Notes: generated by a model from the sequence alone, not told the origin. A stretch of DNA of 64,000 bases from Hydrogenophaga sp. (GCA_016741995.1 JACVCO010000005.1:124001-188000), one strand, 5' to 3'; positions 1-11,854 are shown, counted from the stretch's first letter. Numbers and translations are program-made.

Positions 1-95
1 CACAGCACCTGGCCGCGTTGCGCGAGCACGGGCCGCTACCGGTGCATCGGCGCTCCTTCGCCCCGGTGGCACAGGCCTGGGGAGGGCGCGAATGA
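1..95 (+). CDS. rnhB: Ribonuclease HII, C-terminal fragment (5' end outside window)
   Basis: Only the last 30 codons are present, ending in TGA at 93-95. The visible tail contains [13 protein letters not shown], the typical C-terminal signature of RNase HII (compare the HRRSFAPV ending of the family). The enzyme cleaves the RNA strand of RNA/DNA hybrids and removes single ribonucleotides from DNA. Its stop overlaps the start of the next gene (ATGA, 92-95), so the two are translationally coupled. The catalytic residues lie upstream of the window and cannot be checked. Confidence 0.85.
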   Translation, partial: QHLAALREHGPLPVHRRSFAPVAQAWGGRE

Positions 96-859
96 GCCCG
101 CAGGACATTGCCTCACGCGACAACCCGCTGATCAAACAACTGCGTGCCCTGGCGCAAGGCAACACCGCGTACCGCGAGCAGGGGCGCGTCTGGCTCGATG
201 GCGATCACCTCTGCCGAGCCCTGCTCGCTCGTGGGGGTCGGCCGGTGTTGGGGGTGTTCACGCCCGATGGCTGGGCGTCGGCCGACGAGGCGCTGCAGCG
301 TGCTGCCGAGCGCAATGTGCGCGTGCCCGATGCGCTCATGGCTGGCATCAGTGCGCTGGAATCGCCGCCCCGGATGGGATTCGTCTGGGCATTGCATGGG
401 GCGCCAGCGCTGCAGCCCGCTGCGCCCACCGTGGTGCTTGATCGCCTGCAGGACGCCGGCAACGTGGGGTCCATCCTGCGCAGCGCGGCAGCGCTCGGGT
501 TCGTGCAGGTGCTGGCGCTCAAGGGCACGGCGGCGCTGTGGTCGCCCAAGGTGCTGCGGGCGGGCATGGGGGCCCATTTCGGCTTGAACCTGATCGAGCA
601 ATTGGCCGCCGACGACCTGCAGGCCCTGGAGGTGCCGTTGCTGGTGACCAGCTCGCACCAGGGCGATTGGGTGCACCGCGCCGCGTTGCCTTGGCCGTGC
701 GGGTGGGTGTTCGGCCATGAAGGGCAGGGTGTGAGTGAGGCTTTGATGCAGCGCGCACATGCCTTCATGCGTATCGCGCAGCCGGGTGGCGAAGAGTCGT
801 TCAATGTGGCGGCGGCGGCGGCGATCTGCCTGCATGCGAGCGCGGTCTCGCGGCTATAA
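92..859 (+). CDS. TrmH/SpoU family RNA 2'-O-methyltransferase
   Basis: This 255-residue protein has the three SPOUT signatures in order. Motif 1 is at about 117-130 ([14 protein letters not shown]), motif 2 at about 207-213 (FGHEGQG), and motif 3 at about 227-243 with the glycine-rich SFNVAAAAA knot segment. The family transfers a methyl group from S-adenosylmethionine to a ribose 2'-OH in rRNA or tRNA. The N-terminal 100 residues resemble the substrate-binding domain of rRNA methyltransferases. The ATG overlaps the rnhB stop. The exact target nucleotide cannot be read from the sequence, and a second family member (rlmB) starts at 63465. Confidence 0.88.
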   Translation: MSPQDIASRDNPLIKQLRALAQGNTAYREQGRVWLDGDHLCRALLARGGRPVLGVFTPDGWASADEALQRAAERNVRVPDALMAGISALESPPRMGFVWALHGAPALQPAAPTVVLDRLQDAGNVGSILRSAAALGFVQVLALKGTAALWSPKVLRAGMGAHFGLNLIEQLAADDLQALEVPLLVTSSHQGDWVHRAALPWPCGWVFGHEGQGVSEALMQRAHAFMRIAQPGGEESFNVAAAAAICLHASAVSRL

Positions 860-948
860 TTCCGCGGTTTATCTGCAATCGGCGCAAGCCCCGCGCGCCC
901 CGGCTCCACACCCCAGGTTCTTGCGGCATTTCCGCCTGTCACACAGGC
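855..948 (+). promoter_or_regulatory. Candidate carA promoter (-10) and leader hairpin
   Basis: A perfect TATAAT stands at 855-860, overlapping the stop codon of the methyltransferase gene. No convincing -35 lies 16-18 bp upstream. The expected transcript would have a leader of about 155 nt before carA. The leader contains a perfect 6-bp inverted repeat, GCCTGT-CAC-ACAGGC, at 934-948. A leader of this length could hold pyrimidine or arginine control, but no recognisable attenuator or PyrR-type element is visible. Confidence 0.4.
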
Positions 949-1022
949 AGAGTGCCCGCCAAGCCTGCGCGGCACCCGCCGCCGGCGCGCGAAGGCCAGC
1001 CGCCCCATTTCTGGAGATCCTC

Positions 1023-2189
1023 GTGCTGCCCGTCCATCCGAAAGCCCTGCTTGCGCTCGCAGACGGTACGGTGTTTGAAGGTGTCTCCATTGGTGCCGTG
1101 GGCCAGACCACTGGCGAGGTGGTGTTCAACACCTCCCTCACCGGCTACCAGGAAATCCTCACCGACCCGAGCTACTGCCGCCAGATCGTCACGCTGACGT
1201 ATCCGCACATCGGCAACACCGGCGCCAACCGCGAAGACGTGGAGGCCACGCGCATCCACGCCGCCGGCCTCGTCATCAAGGATCTGCCGCTGCTGGCGTC
1301 CAACTTCCGTTGCGAGGAAACGCTCTCGCAATACCTGCAGCGCGAGAACACGGTGGCCATTGCCGACCTCGACACCCGCGCGCTCACACGCCGCCTGCGC
1401 ACACACGGCGCGCAGAACGGTTGCATCGTTGCGCTGCCCGCGGGCCAGGCCATCACCGACGCGCACCGCCAGCAGGCCCTGGCCGCCGCCAAGGCCGCGC
1501 CCAGCATGGCCGGGCTCGATCTCGCCAAGGTGGTGTCGGTGGATCAGGCCCACGAATGGTCCGAGACCGAGTGGGTGCTGGGCCAGGGCTACGGCCGCCA
1601 GGAAGCGCCGCAGTTCCATGTGGTCGCCTACGACTTCGGCGTCAAACGCAACATCCTGCGCATGCTGGCCTCGCGCGGCTGCCGCATCACCGTGGTGCCG
1701 GCACAAACCCCCGCGGCCGGGGTGTTCAGGCTGCAACCCGACGGCGTGTTCCTCTCCAACGGCCCCGGCGACCCGGAGCCTTGCGACTACGCCATCGCCG
1801 CATCGCGCGAGATCATCGAATCGGGCCTGCCCACCTTCGGCATCTGCCTGGGGCACCAGATCATGGCGCTGGCCAGCGGTGCGAAGACCTTCAAGATGAA
1901 GTTCGGCCACCACGGCGCGAATCACCCCGTGAAAGACCTCGACAACGGCCGTGTCTCGATCACCAGCCAGAACCACGGTTTTGCGGTGGACGAGAAGAGC
2001 CTGCCTGCCAACCTGCGCCCCACGCACGTGAGCCTGTTCGACGGCACGCTGCAAGGTCTGGCGCGCACCGACAAGCCGGCCTTCTGCTTCCAGGGCCACC
2101 CCGAGGCCTCGCCCGGTCCGCACGACATCGGCTACCTGTTCGACCGTTTCGTTGCGCTCATGAAAGAGCGCGTGGCCGTCGCCGCCTGA
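1023..2189 (+). CDS. carA: Carbamoyl-phosphate synthase small (glutaminase) subunit
   Basis: The subunit hydrolyses glutamine and channels ammonia to CarB for carbamoyl phosphate, the precursor of arginine and pyrimidines. The protein has 388 residues. The class I amidotransferase triad is visible: Cys275 in FGICLGHQ, His359 and Glu361 in FQGHPEAS. The start is the GTG at 1023, preceded by GGAG at 1013-1016. Frame-extended starts further upstream would add a low-complexity segment not seen in CarA. The gene is separated from carB by one small gene. The length fits the family. Confidence 0.96.
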   Translation: MLPVHPKALLALADGTVFEGVSIGAVGQTTGEVVFNTSLTGYQEILTDPSYCRQIVTLTYPHIGNTGANREDVEATRIHAAGLVIKDLPLLASNFRCEETLSQYLQRENTVAIADLDTRALTRRLRTHGAQNGCIVALPAGQAITDAHRQQALAAAKAAPSMAGLDLAKVVSVDQAHEWSETEWVLGQGYGRQEAPQFHVVAYDFGVKRNILRMLASRGCRITVVPAQTPAAGVFRLQPDGVFLSNGPGDPEPCDYAIAASREIIESGLPTFGICLGHQIMALASGAKTFKMKFGHHGANHPVKDLDNGRVSITSQNHGFAVDEKSLPANLRPTHVSLFDGTLQGLARTDKPAFCFQGHPEASPGPHDIGYLFDRFVALMKERVAVAA

Positions 2190-2200
2190 GCACCGCTCGC

Positions 2201-2560
2201 ATGAAGCTCTTCAGCTTTCCCGCCGCAACCATCGAAAAGGCGATCGCCAAGCGCCAGTTCACGCTGGCCTCGCCGCACAAGGAATGGTTTGCACAGCGCT
2301 GGGCCCAGAAGCCTTACCGCAAGGCCTTCCTGGACACCAAGGCCGTGCCGCTGGTGACGCTGCTGGCCAAGTGCAAGACCTGGGACGACGAGACCTTCAA
2401 CGCCGAGATGGCCGAGTGGGATGTGCGCTTCCACGAAGCCGAGGCCGAGGTGCTGCGCCCCCTGATCCAGGGCGACGGCCTGCTGCAACTGATGCAGAAG
2501 GCCGTGCCCGCCGAACGCGCGCAGGCCTTGCTAGACAAATTGAATCAACGCGCGGACTGA
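2201..2560 (+). CDS. Conserved-looking small protein of unknown function between carA and carB
   Basis: This 119-residue protein starts 11 nt after carA and ends 19 nt before carB, so it is almost certainly co-transcribed with them. It has no signal peptide or membrane segment. It is mainly helical, with a basic N-terminal half ([21 protein letters not shown]) and an acidic middle ([23 protein letters not shown]). The tail is amphipathic. Base composition and third-position GC match the neighbours, so it does not look recently acquired. I do not recognise a domain. A role tied to carbamoyl phosphate synthase is inferred from position only. Confidence 0.75.
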   Translation: MKLFSFPAATIEKAIAKRQFTLASPHKEWFAQRWAQKPYRKAFLDTKAVPLVTLLAKCKTWDDETFNAEMAEWDVRFHEAEAEVLRPLIQGDGLLQLMQKAVPAERAQALLDKLNQRAD

Positions 2561-2579
2561 CACCCGCGAGCGACCCAAG

Positions 2580-5852
<3,273 letters not shown>

Positions 5853-5870
5853 TCCCCGAGCGACCACCCC

Positions 5871-5899
5871 TTGGTTGGCCCGGCTGAGCCGGGCATAAT
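5871..5899 (+). promoter_or_regulatory. Candidate greA promoter
   Basis: TTGGTT (5871-5876) and CATAAT (5894-5899) are separated by 17 bp. Only three of six -35 bases match, but the -10 matches five of six. Predicted initiation near 5906 would give a leader of about 79 nt. The spacer itself contains a 7-bp inverted repeat (GCCCGGC at 5878-5884, GCCGGGC at 5888-5894). This repeat has no T-run and could help end carB transcription. Confidence 0.45.
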
Positions 5900-5911
5900 G
5901 CCCCTCAGACA

Positions 5912-5945
5912 CCGCCGGGCGGCAACGCCCGGCGGTTTGCTTTTT
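5912..5945 (+). terminator. Rho-independent terminator or attenuator in the greA leader
   Basis: A perfect 10-bp stem (CCGCCGGGCG at 5912-5921, CGCCCGGCGG at 5926-5935) with a GCAA tetraloop is followed directly by TTTGCTTTTT (5936-5945). This is a textbook intrinsic terminator. It lies 40 nt before the greA start and just after the candidate greA promoter. It may therefore end carB transcripts, attenuate greA, or do both. Confidence 0.75.
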
Positions 5946-5984
5946 GTGCATGCCGCCAGCGGTGCGGCAATGAAGGAGTCAGCC

Positions 5985-6461
5985 ATGGCCACCATCCCCA
6001 TCACCAAGCGCGGCGCCGAAAAGCTCAAGGAAGAGCTGCACCGCCTCAAGACCGTGGACCGCCCTGCGGTGATCAACGCGATCGCGGAGGCGCGCGCGCA
6101 AGGCGACCTGAGCGAGAACGCCGAGTACGACGCCGCCAAGGACCGCCAGGGCTTCATCGAAGGCCGCATCGCCGAGATCGAAGGCAAGCTCTCGGCCGCG
6201 CAAATCATCGACCCGACGGCGCTCGATGCGGGCGGCAAGGTGGTCTTTGGTGCCACCGTCGAACTTGAAGACGAGGACAGCGGCGCTGCCGTGACCTACC
6301 AGATCGTGGGCGAGGACGAGGCGGATCTCAAGCACGGTCTCATCAACATCGGTAGCCCGATTGCGCGTGCGCTCATCGGCAAGGAAGAGGGCGACACCGC
6401 CGAGGTGCAGGCGCCGGGCGGCACGCGCCGCTACGAGATCGTGGCCGTGCGTTACGCCTGA
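5985..6461 (+). CDS. greA: Transcription elongation factor GreA
   Basis: The protein has 158 residues, the standard GreA length. An N-terminal coiled coil carries the tip motif [13 protein letters not shown], whose acidic residues enter the RNA polymerase secondary channel and trigger transcript cleavage in backtracked complexes. The C-terminal half is the FKBP-like polymerase-binding domain ([11 protein letters not shown]). The start at 5985 follows AAGGAG. A longer in-frame extension would cross the leader terminator and is not credible. The carB-greA order is common in proteobacteria. Confidence 0.96.
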   Translation: MATIPITKRGAEKLKEELHRLKTVDRPAVINAIAEARAQGDLSENAEYDAAKDRQGFIEGRIAEIEGKLSAAQIIDPTALDAGGKVVFGATVELEDEDSGAAVTYQIVGEDEADLKHGLINIGSPIARALIGKEEGDTAEVQAPGGTRRYEIVAVRYA

Positions 6462-6474
6462 AGCGGCATTCCGC

Positions 6475-6891
6475 ATGCGCTTTCAGCGTCAAGCCCTCGT
6501 GCTGGCCGCCCTCTGGTGGGGCGGCATCACGGCCTTGAGCTTTCTGGCGGTGCCCACCTTGTTCGCCACCCTGGGCAACCCGGCGGTGGCCGGGCCGGTG
6601 GCGGCCAAGCTGTTCTCGTTGCAGTGTCAGGTCGGCCTGGTGATCGGTGTCGTCTTGCTGGCGCTCGTGCGCCAGGGCGGGCCTTCGCCGTCGTCGTATG
6701 CCCTGCTGGGGCTGATCTGCGTGGCCATGGCGCTGGCCGTGGTTCAGGAGTTCGCCGTCGCTCAGAAGATCGTCACGGCGCGCGCCAGTGGCGGTGACCT
6801 GAAGTGGTGGCATGGCGTGGGCACGGCGATGGTGCTGGGGCAGTGGCTGTGCACCGGTGCCTTGCTCTGGCGCCTGGCGGCGCGGCGCTGA
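6475..6891 (+). CDS. DUF4149 family inner-membrane protein
   Basis: This 138-residue membrane protein has four hydrophobic segments. They lie at about 7-27 (LVLAALWWGGITALSFL), 46-63, 73-91 and 113-135. The opening hydrophobic segment with PTLF and the spacing are typical of the DUF4149 family, often found beside greA in betaproteobacteria. It starts 13 nt after greA and is probably co-transcribed. Function is unknown. Its end faces the convergent citrate-synthase-like gene with a 21-nt gap and no terminator. Confidence 0.8.
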   Translation: MRFQRQALVLAALWWGGITALSFLAVPTLFATLGNPAVAGPVAAKLFSLQCQVGLVIGVVLLALVRQGGPSPSSYALLGLICVAMALAVVQEFAVAQKIVTARASGGDLKWWHGVGTAMVLGQWLCTGALLWRLAARR

Positions 6892-6912
6892 ACCTGCGCG
6901 CCATCCGCTGGA

Positions 6913-8073
6913 TCAGATCGCGGGATCTGGGGTGAGGGTCGGCATGGGCCCCACATAGCGTCCACGCGGGCGGATCATTTGCGTCTCTGCCAGTTGTTCC
7001 AGGCTGTGGGCAAGCAGGCCCACGCTGCGGGCCGTGGCGAACAGGCCGAAGGCAGCGTCGGTGGGCAGGCGGTGGTGGGCCACCAGCGAAGCCAGTGCCA
7101 CATCCACGTTGGGTTGCAGGCCGGTCAGGTGGCTTGCCTTTTCGATGAAGCGGGCAATGGCTTGTGGTGGCTCGCACAAGGCGAGCAGGGCGCTGGCGCG
7201 AGGATCCCCGTCGGGGTACATGCGGTGACCGAAGCCCGCCAGCGGCTGGCCCGTGGACAGGTGATGGCCGATCACGTGGTCTTCGCCCAGGCGCTGTACT
7301 TCGTTGAAGAGTGCCTGTACGCGCCCCGAGGCGTCGCCATGTGAAGGGCCGGAGAGCGTGGCCAGCCCGGCCAGCAGGCAGGTGGGCAGCGACGCGCCGG
7401 TGGATGCCGTGATGCGTGCGCTGAAGGCCGAGCTGGTCAGCTCGTGGTCGAGCAGCAGGACCATGGCGGTGCGCAAATGATCAGCCACCGGTGCGGATAG
7501 CTTCCAGGCTTTCGCGAAGCGCAGATGCAGAGGTTTGTCGCCAGGGCTGGCGCCAAACGCATTGGCCAACTGGCCCACCAGACCCTGACATTCCGCGTGC
7601 AGCACGCGATTGCGGCGCCCGCGCGTGGAATGCCCGGTGGCGGCCAGGGCCGCCAGCATCGTGAACGCGGCCACGCGCCCGGGCGTTTGCGGCGGCGCGG
7701 AGGTGCAAGCGAAGGTCACCGGTTGCTCCGCGGCCCAGATCAGTCGCGCCACGTCTTCGACGCTGGCCGAACGCGCGAGATTTCCCGCCTCTTGCCCGCG
7801 GTAGTACAGCTGCCCGCGAAAGAAGGCCGACAAGGCCGTTGCAATGCAGGGCTCGGCGCCAAAGAGCGTGTTGCTGGCGACGGTCTCGTGCTTGCGCCCG
7901 GCCTGCTTGCGGCGGGCGAGTGCGGCCACGTCTTCCGCGCGGTAGAGGCTGCGCCGCGTGTTCGCCGGATCCGCCATGACCTCCAGCTTGCCCCGGCTGA
8001 CGTAGGCATAGACCGTTTGTGGGCGCACGCCGAGCCGTGCGCAGGCTTCGTCCATCGCAATCCAGGTACCCAT
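6913..8073 (-). CDS. Citrate-synthase-like protein with N-terminal helix-turn-helix domain
   Basis: The 386-residue product joins two domains. Residues 1-60 form an excisionase/MerR-like winged helix-turn-helix (ACARLGVRPQTVYAYVSRG, then SLYRAEDV). The rest is a citrate synthase fold. The three catalytic positions appear kept: His210 in LDHELTSS, His283 in GFGHRMYP and Asp324 in NVDVAL. It could be an enzyme, a regulator, or both. The start at 8073 is preferred over the in-frame ATG at 8112, because a TTGACA-18-TTTAAA promoter on this strand would begin transcription near 8097. Such fusions are known in databases, but I know of no characterised member. It is divergent from the operon starting at 8181. 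Confidence 0.82.
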   Translation of the reverse strand: MGTWIAMDEACARLGVRPQTVYAYVSRGKLEVMADPANTRRSLYRAEDVAALARRKQAGRKHETVASNTLFGAEPCIATALSAFFRGQLYYRGQEAGNLARSASVEDVARLIWAAEQPVTFACTSAPPQTPGRVAAFTMLAALAATGHSTRGRRNRVLHAECQGLVGQLANAFGASPGDKPLHLRFAKAWKLSAPVADHLRTAMVLLLDHELTSSAFSARITASTGASLPTCLLAGLATLSGPSHGDASGRVQALFNEVQRLGEDHVIGHHLSTGQPLAGFGHRMYPDGDPRASALLALCEPPQAIARFIEKASHLTGLQPNVDVALASLVAHHRLPTDAAFGLFATARSVGLLAHSLEQLAETQMIRPRGRYVGPMPTLTPDPAI

Positions 8074-8097
8074 GGTGATGTCATCGAGTGAAAACAC

Positions 8098-8145
8098 ATT
8101 GATTTTAAACATCAATATTTACATGTTTGTCAATCAATGAATAAC
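8098..8145. promoter_or_regulatory. AT-rich divergent promoter/operator region with two inverted repeats
   Basis: This AT-rich island sits between the HTH-citrate-synthase gene and the dehydrogenase operon. One palindrome is AAACAT-N10-ATGTTT (8107-8128). A second is ATTGAT-N7-ATCAAT (8098-8103 and 8111-8116). On the minus strand a perfect TTGACA (complement of 8128-8133) is 18 bp from TTTAAA (8104-8109). On the plus strand TTTACA (8118-8123) is 16 bp from AATAAC (8140-8145). The first palindrome therefore covers elements of both promoters, which suggests one regulator controls both directions. Confidence 0.55.
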
Positions 8146-8180
8146 ATGCGCCACCTTCCAGAAACAGCCCGCAGGCGGCC

Positions 8181-9134
8181 ATGAAACACCCGGTTCTCCA
8201 GCTCAACCCGATCCTGATTCCCGAGATCAACGACGCGCTCGCCGCGCGCTACGACGTTCACAAGTACTACGAATTTGCCGACCCTCAAGGCTGGTTGCGC
8301 GAACACGGGGCCTCCGTCGAGGCCGTCATCACCGGTGGCCACACCGGCATCCAGCGTCCGCTGCTCGAGCAACTGCCTGCGCTGAAGGTGGTGGCTGTCA
8401 ACGGTGTGGGCACCGACGCGGTGGACATGGCCTATTGCCGCGAGCGGGGCCTGCCGGTCACGGCCACTGTGGGCGCCTTGACCGAAGACGTCGCGGACCT
8501 GGCCATCGGCCTGTTGATCGCGGCCTGCCGCAACCTCTGCGCCGGTGATCGCTTCGTGCGCGATGGCCAGTGGGCCACCAACCCCGCGCCCGGCGCCATC
8601 CCGCTCGCGCGGCGCTTTTCCGGTATGCGTGTGGGCATCGTGGGCATGGGGCGTGTGGGGCGTGCCGTGGCCGCCCGCGCCGCGGCGTTTGGCTGCCCGA
8701 TTTCGTACACCGATCTGCGTGCCATGGACGACGTGCCGCACCGCTTCGTGCCCGGGTTGATCGAGCTCGCGCGCGAGAGCGACGCGCTGGTGCTGTGTGC
8801 AGCGGCCGATCGGGCCGAAGGCATCGTCAATGCGGCCGTGCTCGACGCGCTGGGCCCGCAAGGCTTTCTGGTCAACGTGGCGCGCGGCCGCCTGGTCAAC
8901 GAATCCGATCTGACGGCTGCGATTGCCGCTGGCCGCATCGCGGGTGCGGGCCTCGACGTGTTTGTCGACGAGCCGCACGTGCCGCTTGCGCTGCGTCAGT
9001 CCGAGCGCACGACGCTGCAGGCGCACCGCGCCAGCGCGACCTGGGAAACGCGCGCTGCCATGGGCCGGATGGTGCTCGACAGCGTCGCCCAGGCGCTCGC
9101 GGGCCAGCGCCCGGCCATGAGCCTCACGACCTGA
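8181..9134 (+). CDS. D-isomer-specific 2-hydroxyacid dehydrogenase (glyoxylate/hydroxypyruvate reductase type)
   Basis: The 317-residue NAD(P)-dependent enzyme interconverts a 2-oxoacid and a D-2-hydroxyacid. The Rossmann motif GMGRVG begins at Gly155. The catalytic set is visible as Arg235 (NVARGR), Glu264 (VDEPHV) and His282 (QAHRAS). After the nucleotide fold comes a threonine/aspartate (YTDLRA) rather than a clear basic patch, so cofactor choice is uncertain. It is the first gene of the operon facing the citrate-synthase-like gene. The Bug gene follows after 36 nt. The substrate cannot be deduced. Confidence 0.9.
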   Translation: MKHPVLQLNPILIPEINDALAARYDVHKYYEFADPQGWLREHGASVEAVITGGHTGIQRPLLEQLPALKVVAVNGVGTDAVDMAYCRERGLPVTATVGALTEDVADLAIGLLIAACRNLCAGDRFVRDGQWATNPAPGAIPLARRFSGMRVGIVGMGRVGRAVAARAAAFGCPISYTDLRAMDDVPHRFVPGLIELARESDALVLCAAADRAEGIVNAAVLDALGPQGFLVNVARGRLVNESDLTAAIAAGRIAGAGLDVFVDEPHVPLALRQSERTTLQAHRASATWETRAAMGRMVLDSVAQALAGQRPAMSLTT

Positions 9135-9170
9135 GTTCTTTCAACCCACCACAACGACAGGAGACAAACC

Positions 9171-10139
9171 ATGATCAAACGCCACCTGGCCATCGCCCTG
9201 GCCTTGTTCGCCGCCATCCACGCCACGGGTTTTGCACAGGGCTTTCCCGCGCGCGCCGTCACACTCGTGGTGCCGTTCCCACCCGGTGGTGGAACCGACA
9301 CCGGCGGGCGTGTCATCGCCGAGCAGCTCAGCCGCCGCTGGGGGCAGCCGGTGGTGGTGGAAAACAAGGGCGGTGCCGCCGGGCAGATCGGTGCCGATCA
9401 CGTGGCCAAGTCCCGGCCCGACGGGTACACGCTGCTGCTGGGCAACATCGGTACGCAGGCCATCAACCCGGTGCTGTATTCGAAGCTGCCGTACGACCCC
9501 GACAAGGCCTTTGCACCGATCTCGCTCGTGGCCGAGTTGCCGCTGGCCATGATGGTCAATCCCTCCGTGCCTGCCACGACGGCGGCCGAATTCATCGCGC
9601 TGGCCCGTTCGCGGCCGGGCCAGCTGAGCTACAGCAGCTCGGGTGCCGGTGGCGCGCCACACCTCGCGGCCGAGATGTTCAAAGAACGCACCGGCACATT
9701 CGTGCTGCACGTTCCCTACCGCGGAGGCGGCCCGGCGATTGCCGATCTGCTGGCGGGCCACGTGCAGTTGTCCTTCATGACGGCGCTTGAGGCCTCGGGC
9801 CATATCAAGGCGGGCAAGTTGCGCGCCCTGGCCGTGACCGGCCAGCAGCGCGTGCCGGCACTGCCCGATGTGCCGACGTTGGCCGAGGGCCCGCTGCCGG
9901 GCTTCAACGCCATCTCCTGGATCGGCTTGCTGGCGCCTGCCGGTACGCCGTCGGATGTGGTGGACAAGATTGCCGCGGATGTGCGCGCGGTGCTGGCGGA
10001 CGAGGCCGTCAGCGCGCGCTTCGTGGCCCTGGGCGGGGTGCCGCGGGCCTCCACGCCACAGGAATTCGGCCGGCTCATCGCGGACGACCGGGTGCGCTAC
10101 ACGGAGATCATCCGCAGTCGCAAAATCAGTGTCGATTGA
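9171..10139 (+). CDS. Bug/TctC family periplasmic solute-binding protein
   Basis: The product is a 322-residue secreted binding protein with a signal peptide of about 22 residues ([17 protein letters not shown]). It carries the Bug signatures [19 protein letters not shown] at the N-terminus, [18 protein letters not shown], and [15 protein letters not shown] in the middle. Bug proteins bind small carboxylic acids. A good Shine-Dalgarno (ACAGGAGAC) precedes the ATG. No TctA/TctB membrane partners lie nearby, so it either borrows a distant transporter or serves as a sensor. Its position suggests the ligand is the substrate, or a precursor, of the flanking dehydrogenases. Confidence 0.92.
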   Translation: MIKRHLAIALALFAAIHATGFAQGFPARAVTLVVPFPPGGGTDTGGRVIAEQLSRRWGQPVVVENKGGAAGQIGADHVAKSRPDGYTLLLGNIGTQAINPVLYSKLPYDPDKAFAPISLVAELPLAMMVNPSVPATTAAEFIALARSRPGQLSYSSSGAGGAPHLAAEMFKERTGTFVLHVPYRGGGPAIADLLAGHVQLSFMTALEASGHIKAGKLRALAVTGQQRVPALPDVPTLAEGPLPGFNAISWIGLLAPAGTPSDVVDKIAADVRAVLADEAVSARFVALGGVPRASTPQEFGRLIADDRVRYTEIIRSRKISVD

Positions 10140-10173
10140 CGCCGATCCACCCCAACCCGCAAGGAGCACCGAC

Positions 10174-10938
10174 TTGAGCACATCCCCCACCCGCCGCATT
10201 GCCTTGGTCACCGGTGCCGGCAGCGGCATTGGCCGCGCCACCGCCCAGGGCTTGTTGGCCGATGGTTTCGTCGTGGTGCTCGCCGGGCGCCGCCCGGAGC
10301 CCTTGAAGGCCTTGGCGGACGAGGCCGCCGCGCGCGGCCAGACCGCCTTGGCCGTGCCCACCGACGTGACCGACCCGGCCAGCGTGCAGGCGCTGTTCGA
10401 CACCATCGAGAAGACGTTCGGCCGCCTCGATCTGCTGTTCAACAACGCGGGCGTGAATGCGCCGGCCGTGCCCATGGACGAGTTGCCGCTGGACAAGTGG
10501 TTCAGCGTGCTGAACACCAACGTGAGCGGTGTGTTCCTGTGTGCCCGCGCGGCCTTCGGCCTGATGCGGCGGCAGTCGCCGCAGGGTGGCCGCATCATCA
10601 ACAACGGCTCGATTTCAGCCCACGCACCGCGCCCGTTCTCCGCGCCCTACACGGTGAGCAAGCACGCGGTGACGGGCCTCACCAAGACACTGGCGCTCGA
10701 CGGCCGCCCCTACAACATCGTGGCCAGCCAGATCGACATCGGCAACGCACTGACCGAGCTGTCGGAGCGCATGACGCGCGGGGTGCTGCAGGCCAACGGC
10801 ACCACGGCGCCCGAGCCCATGATGGATGTGCAGCACGCCGCGCAGGCGGTGCGCTACATGGCGGCCATGCCTTTGTCTGCCAACGTGCTGAGCATGACCG
10901 TCATGGCCAGCGCGATGCCCTTCGTCGGGCGCGGCTGA
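10174..10938 (+). CDS. Short-chain dehydrogenase/reductase (SDR)
   Basis: The 254-residue classical SDR has the cofactor motif TGAGSGIG at 13-20, NNAG in FNNAGVN, and a catalytic Ser before Tyr159-x3-Lys163 (YTVSK). The start is a TTG at 10174, supported by AAGGAG at 10161-10166. No in-frame ATG fits the usual SDR N-terminus. It is the last gene of the three-gene operon, 34 nt after the Bug gene, and ends 13 nt from convergent folD. It probably oxidises an alcohol or hydroxyacid in the same pathway as the upstream dehydrogenase; the substrate is unknown. Confidence 0.9.
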   Translation: MSTSPTRRIALVTGAGSGIGRATAQGLLADGFVVVLAGRRPEPLKALADEAAARGQTALAVPTDVTDPASVQALFDTIEKTFGRLDLLFNNAGVNAPAVPMDELPLDKWFSVLNTNVSGVFLCARAAFGLMRRQSPQGGRIINNGSISAHAPRPFSAPYTVSKHAVTGLTKTLALDGRPYNIVASQIDIGNALTELSERMTRGVLQANGTTAPEPMMDVQHAAQAVRYMAAMPLSANVLSMTVMASAMPFVGRG

Positions 10939-10951
10939 GGGCCGTAGCGGC

Positions 10952-11803
10952 TCAGGCCGCGTGGCGTTCGGCCGAATCCAGCGTGTTGACCATCAGCATG
11001 GTGATGGTCATGGGGCCCACACCGCCCGGCACGGGCGTGATCCAGCCGGCCACGGCTTTCACGCCGTCAAAGTCCACGTCGCCGCAGAGCTTGCCGGCGT
11101 CGTTGCGGTTCATGCCGACGTCGATCACCACCGCACCCGGCTTGACCATGTCGGCGGTGAGCACGTTGCGTTTGCCCACCGCGGCCACGATCACGTCGGC
11201 CTGGCGCGTCTGCGCGGCAAGGTCTTTCGTGGCGCTGTGGCAGATGGTGACGGTGGCATTGGCCTGCAGCAGCATCAGCGCCATGGGCTTGCCCACGATG
11301 TTGCTGCGCCCGATCACCACCGCGTGCTTGCCGCGCAGGTCGTAGCCGATGTGCTCCAGCATCTTCATGCAGCCGTGCGGTGTGCAGGGCCAGAAGCCGG
11401 GCAGGCCGGTCATGAGCGCGCCGGCGCTGGCCACATGGAAGCCGTCGACATCCTTGGCGGGCGAGATGGCCTCGATGACCTTCTGCGCGTCGATGTGTGC
11501 GGGCAGGGGCAGTTGCACCAGGATGCCGTGAATCGTCGGGTCGTTGTTGAGCGCGTGCACGCGCGCCAGCAACTCGGCCTCGCCCATGGACGCGGGCCAG
11601 GTCTCGAGCACCGAGTGCATGCCGGTGTCCTCGCAGGCCTTGACCTTGTTGCGCACATAAACCTGCGAGGCGGGGTTGTCGCCCACCAGGATGACCGCCA
11701 GGCCCGGCGTGATGCCCCGGGCCTTGAGGGCCTGTACGCGGGTCGCCACGTCGGAGCGGAGTTGGCGGGAGAGGGCGTTGCCGTCGATGAGCTGGGCGGT
11801 CAT
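10952..11803 (-). CDS. folD: Bifunctional methylenetetrahydrofolate dehydrogenase / cyclohydrolase
   Basis: The 283-residue enzyme interconverts 5,10-methylene-THF, methenyl-THF and 10-formyl-THF, supplying one-carbon units for purines and formyl-Met-tRNA. Visible signatures are Tyr49-x3-Lys53 (YVRNK, catalytic lysine), LPLPAHID, the nucleotide-binding [11 protein letters not shown], and [10 protein letters not shown] near the end. The start ATG at 11803 gives the normal family length. A terminator separates it from the upstream response-regulator gene, so it probably has its own promoter. Confidence 0.95.
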   Translation of the reverse strand: MTAQLIDGNALSRQLRSDVATRVQALKARGITPGLAVILVGDNPASQVYVRNKVKACEDTGMHSVLETWPASMGEAELLARVHALNNDPTIHGILVQLPLPAHIDAQKVIEAISPAKDVDGFHVASAGALMTGLPGFWPCTPHGCMKMLEHIGYDLRGKHAVVIGRSNIVGKPMALMLLQANATVTICHSATKDLAAQTRQADVIVAAVGKRNVLTADMVKPGAVVIDVGMNRNDAGKLCGDVDFDGVKAVAGWITPVPGGVGPMTITMLMVNTLDSAERHAA

Positions 11804-11821
11804 GGGGAGCGTGGCGTCGTT

Positions 11822-11854
11822 GAAAGCGAAACGCCCGCCGAAGGGGCGGGCGTT
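11822..11854 (-). terminator. Rho-independent terminator after the response-regulator gene
   Basis: Read on the minus strand, a 10-bp stem (AACGCCCGCC with GGCGGGCGTT, arms at 11845-11854 and 11830-11839) has a 5-nt loop. It is followed by TTCGCTTT. It lies between the response regulator stop and the folD start, so it ends the two-component operon. Confidence 0.75.
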
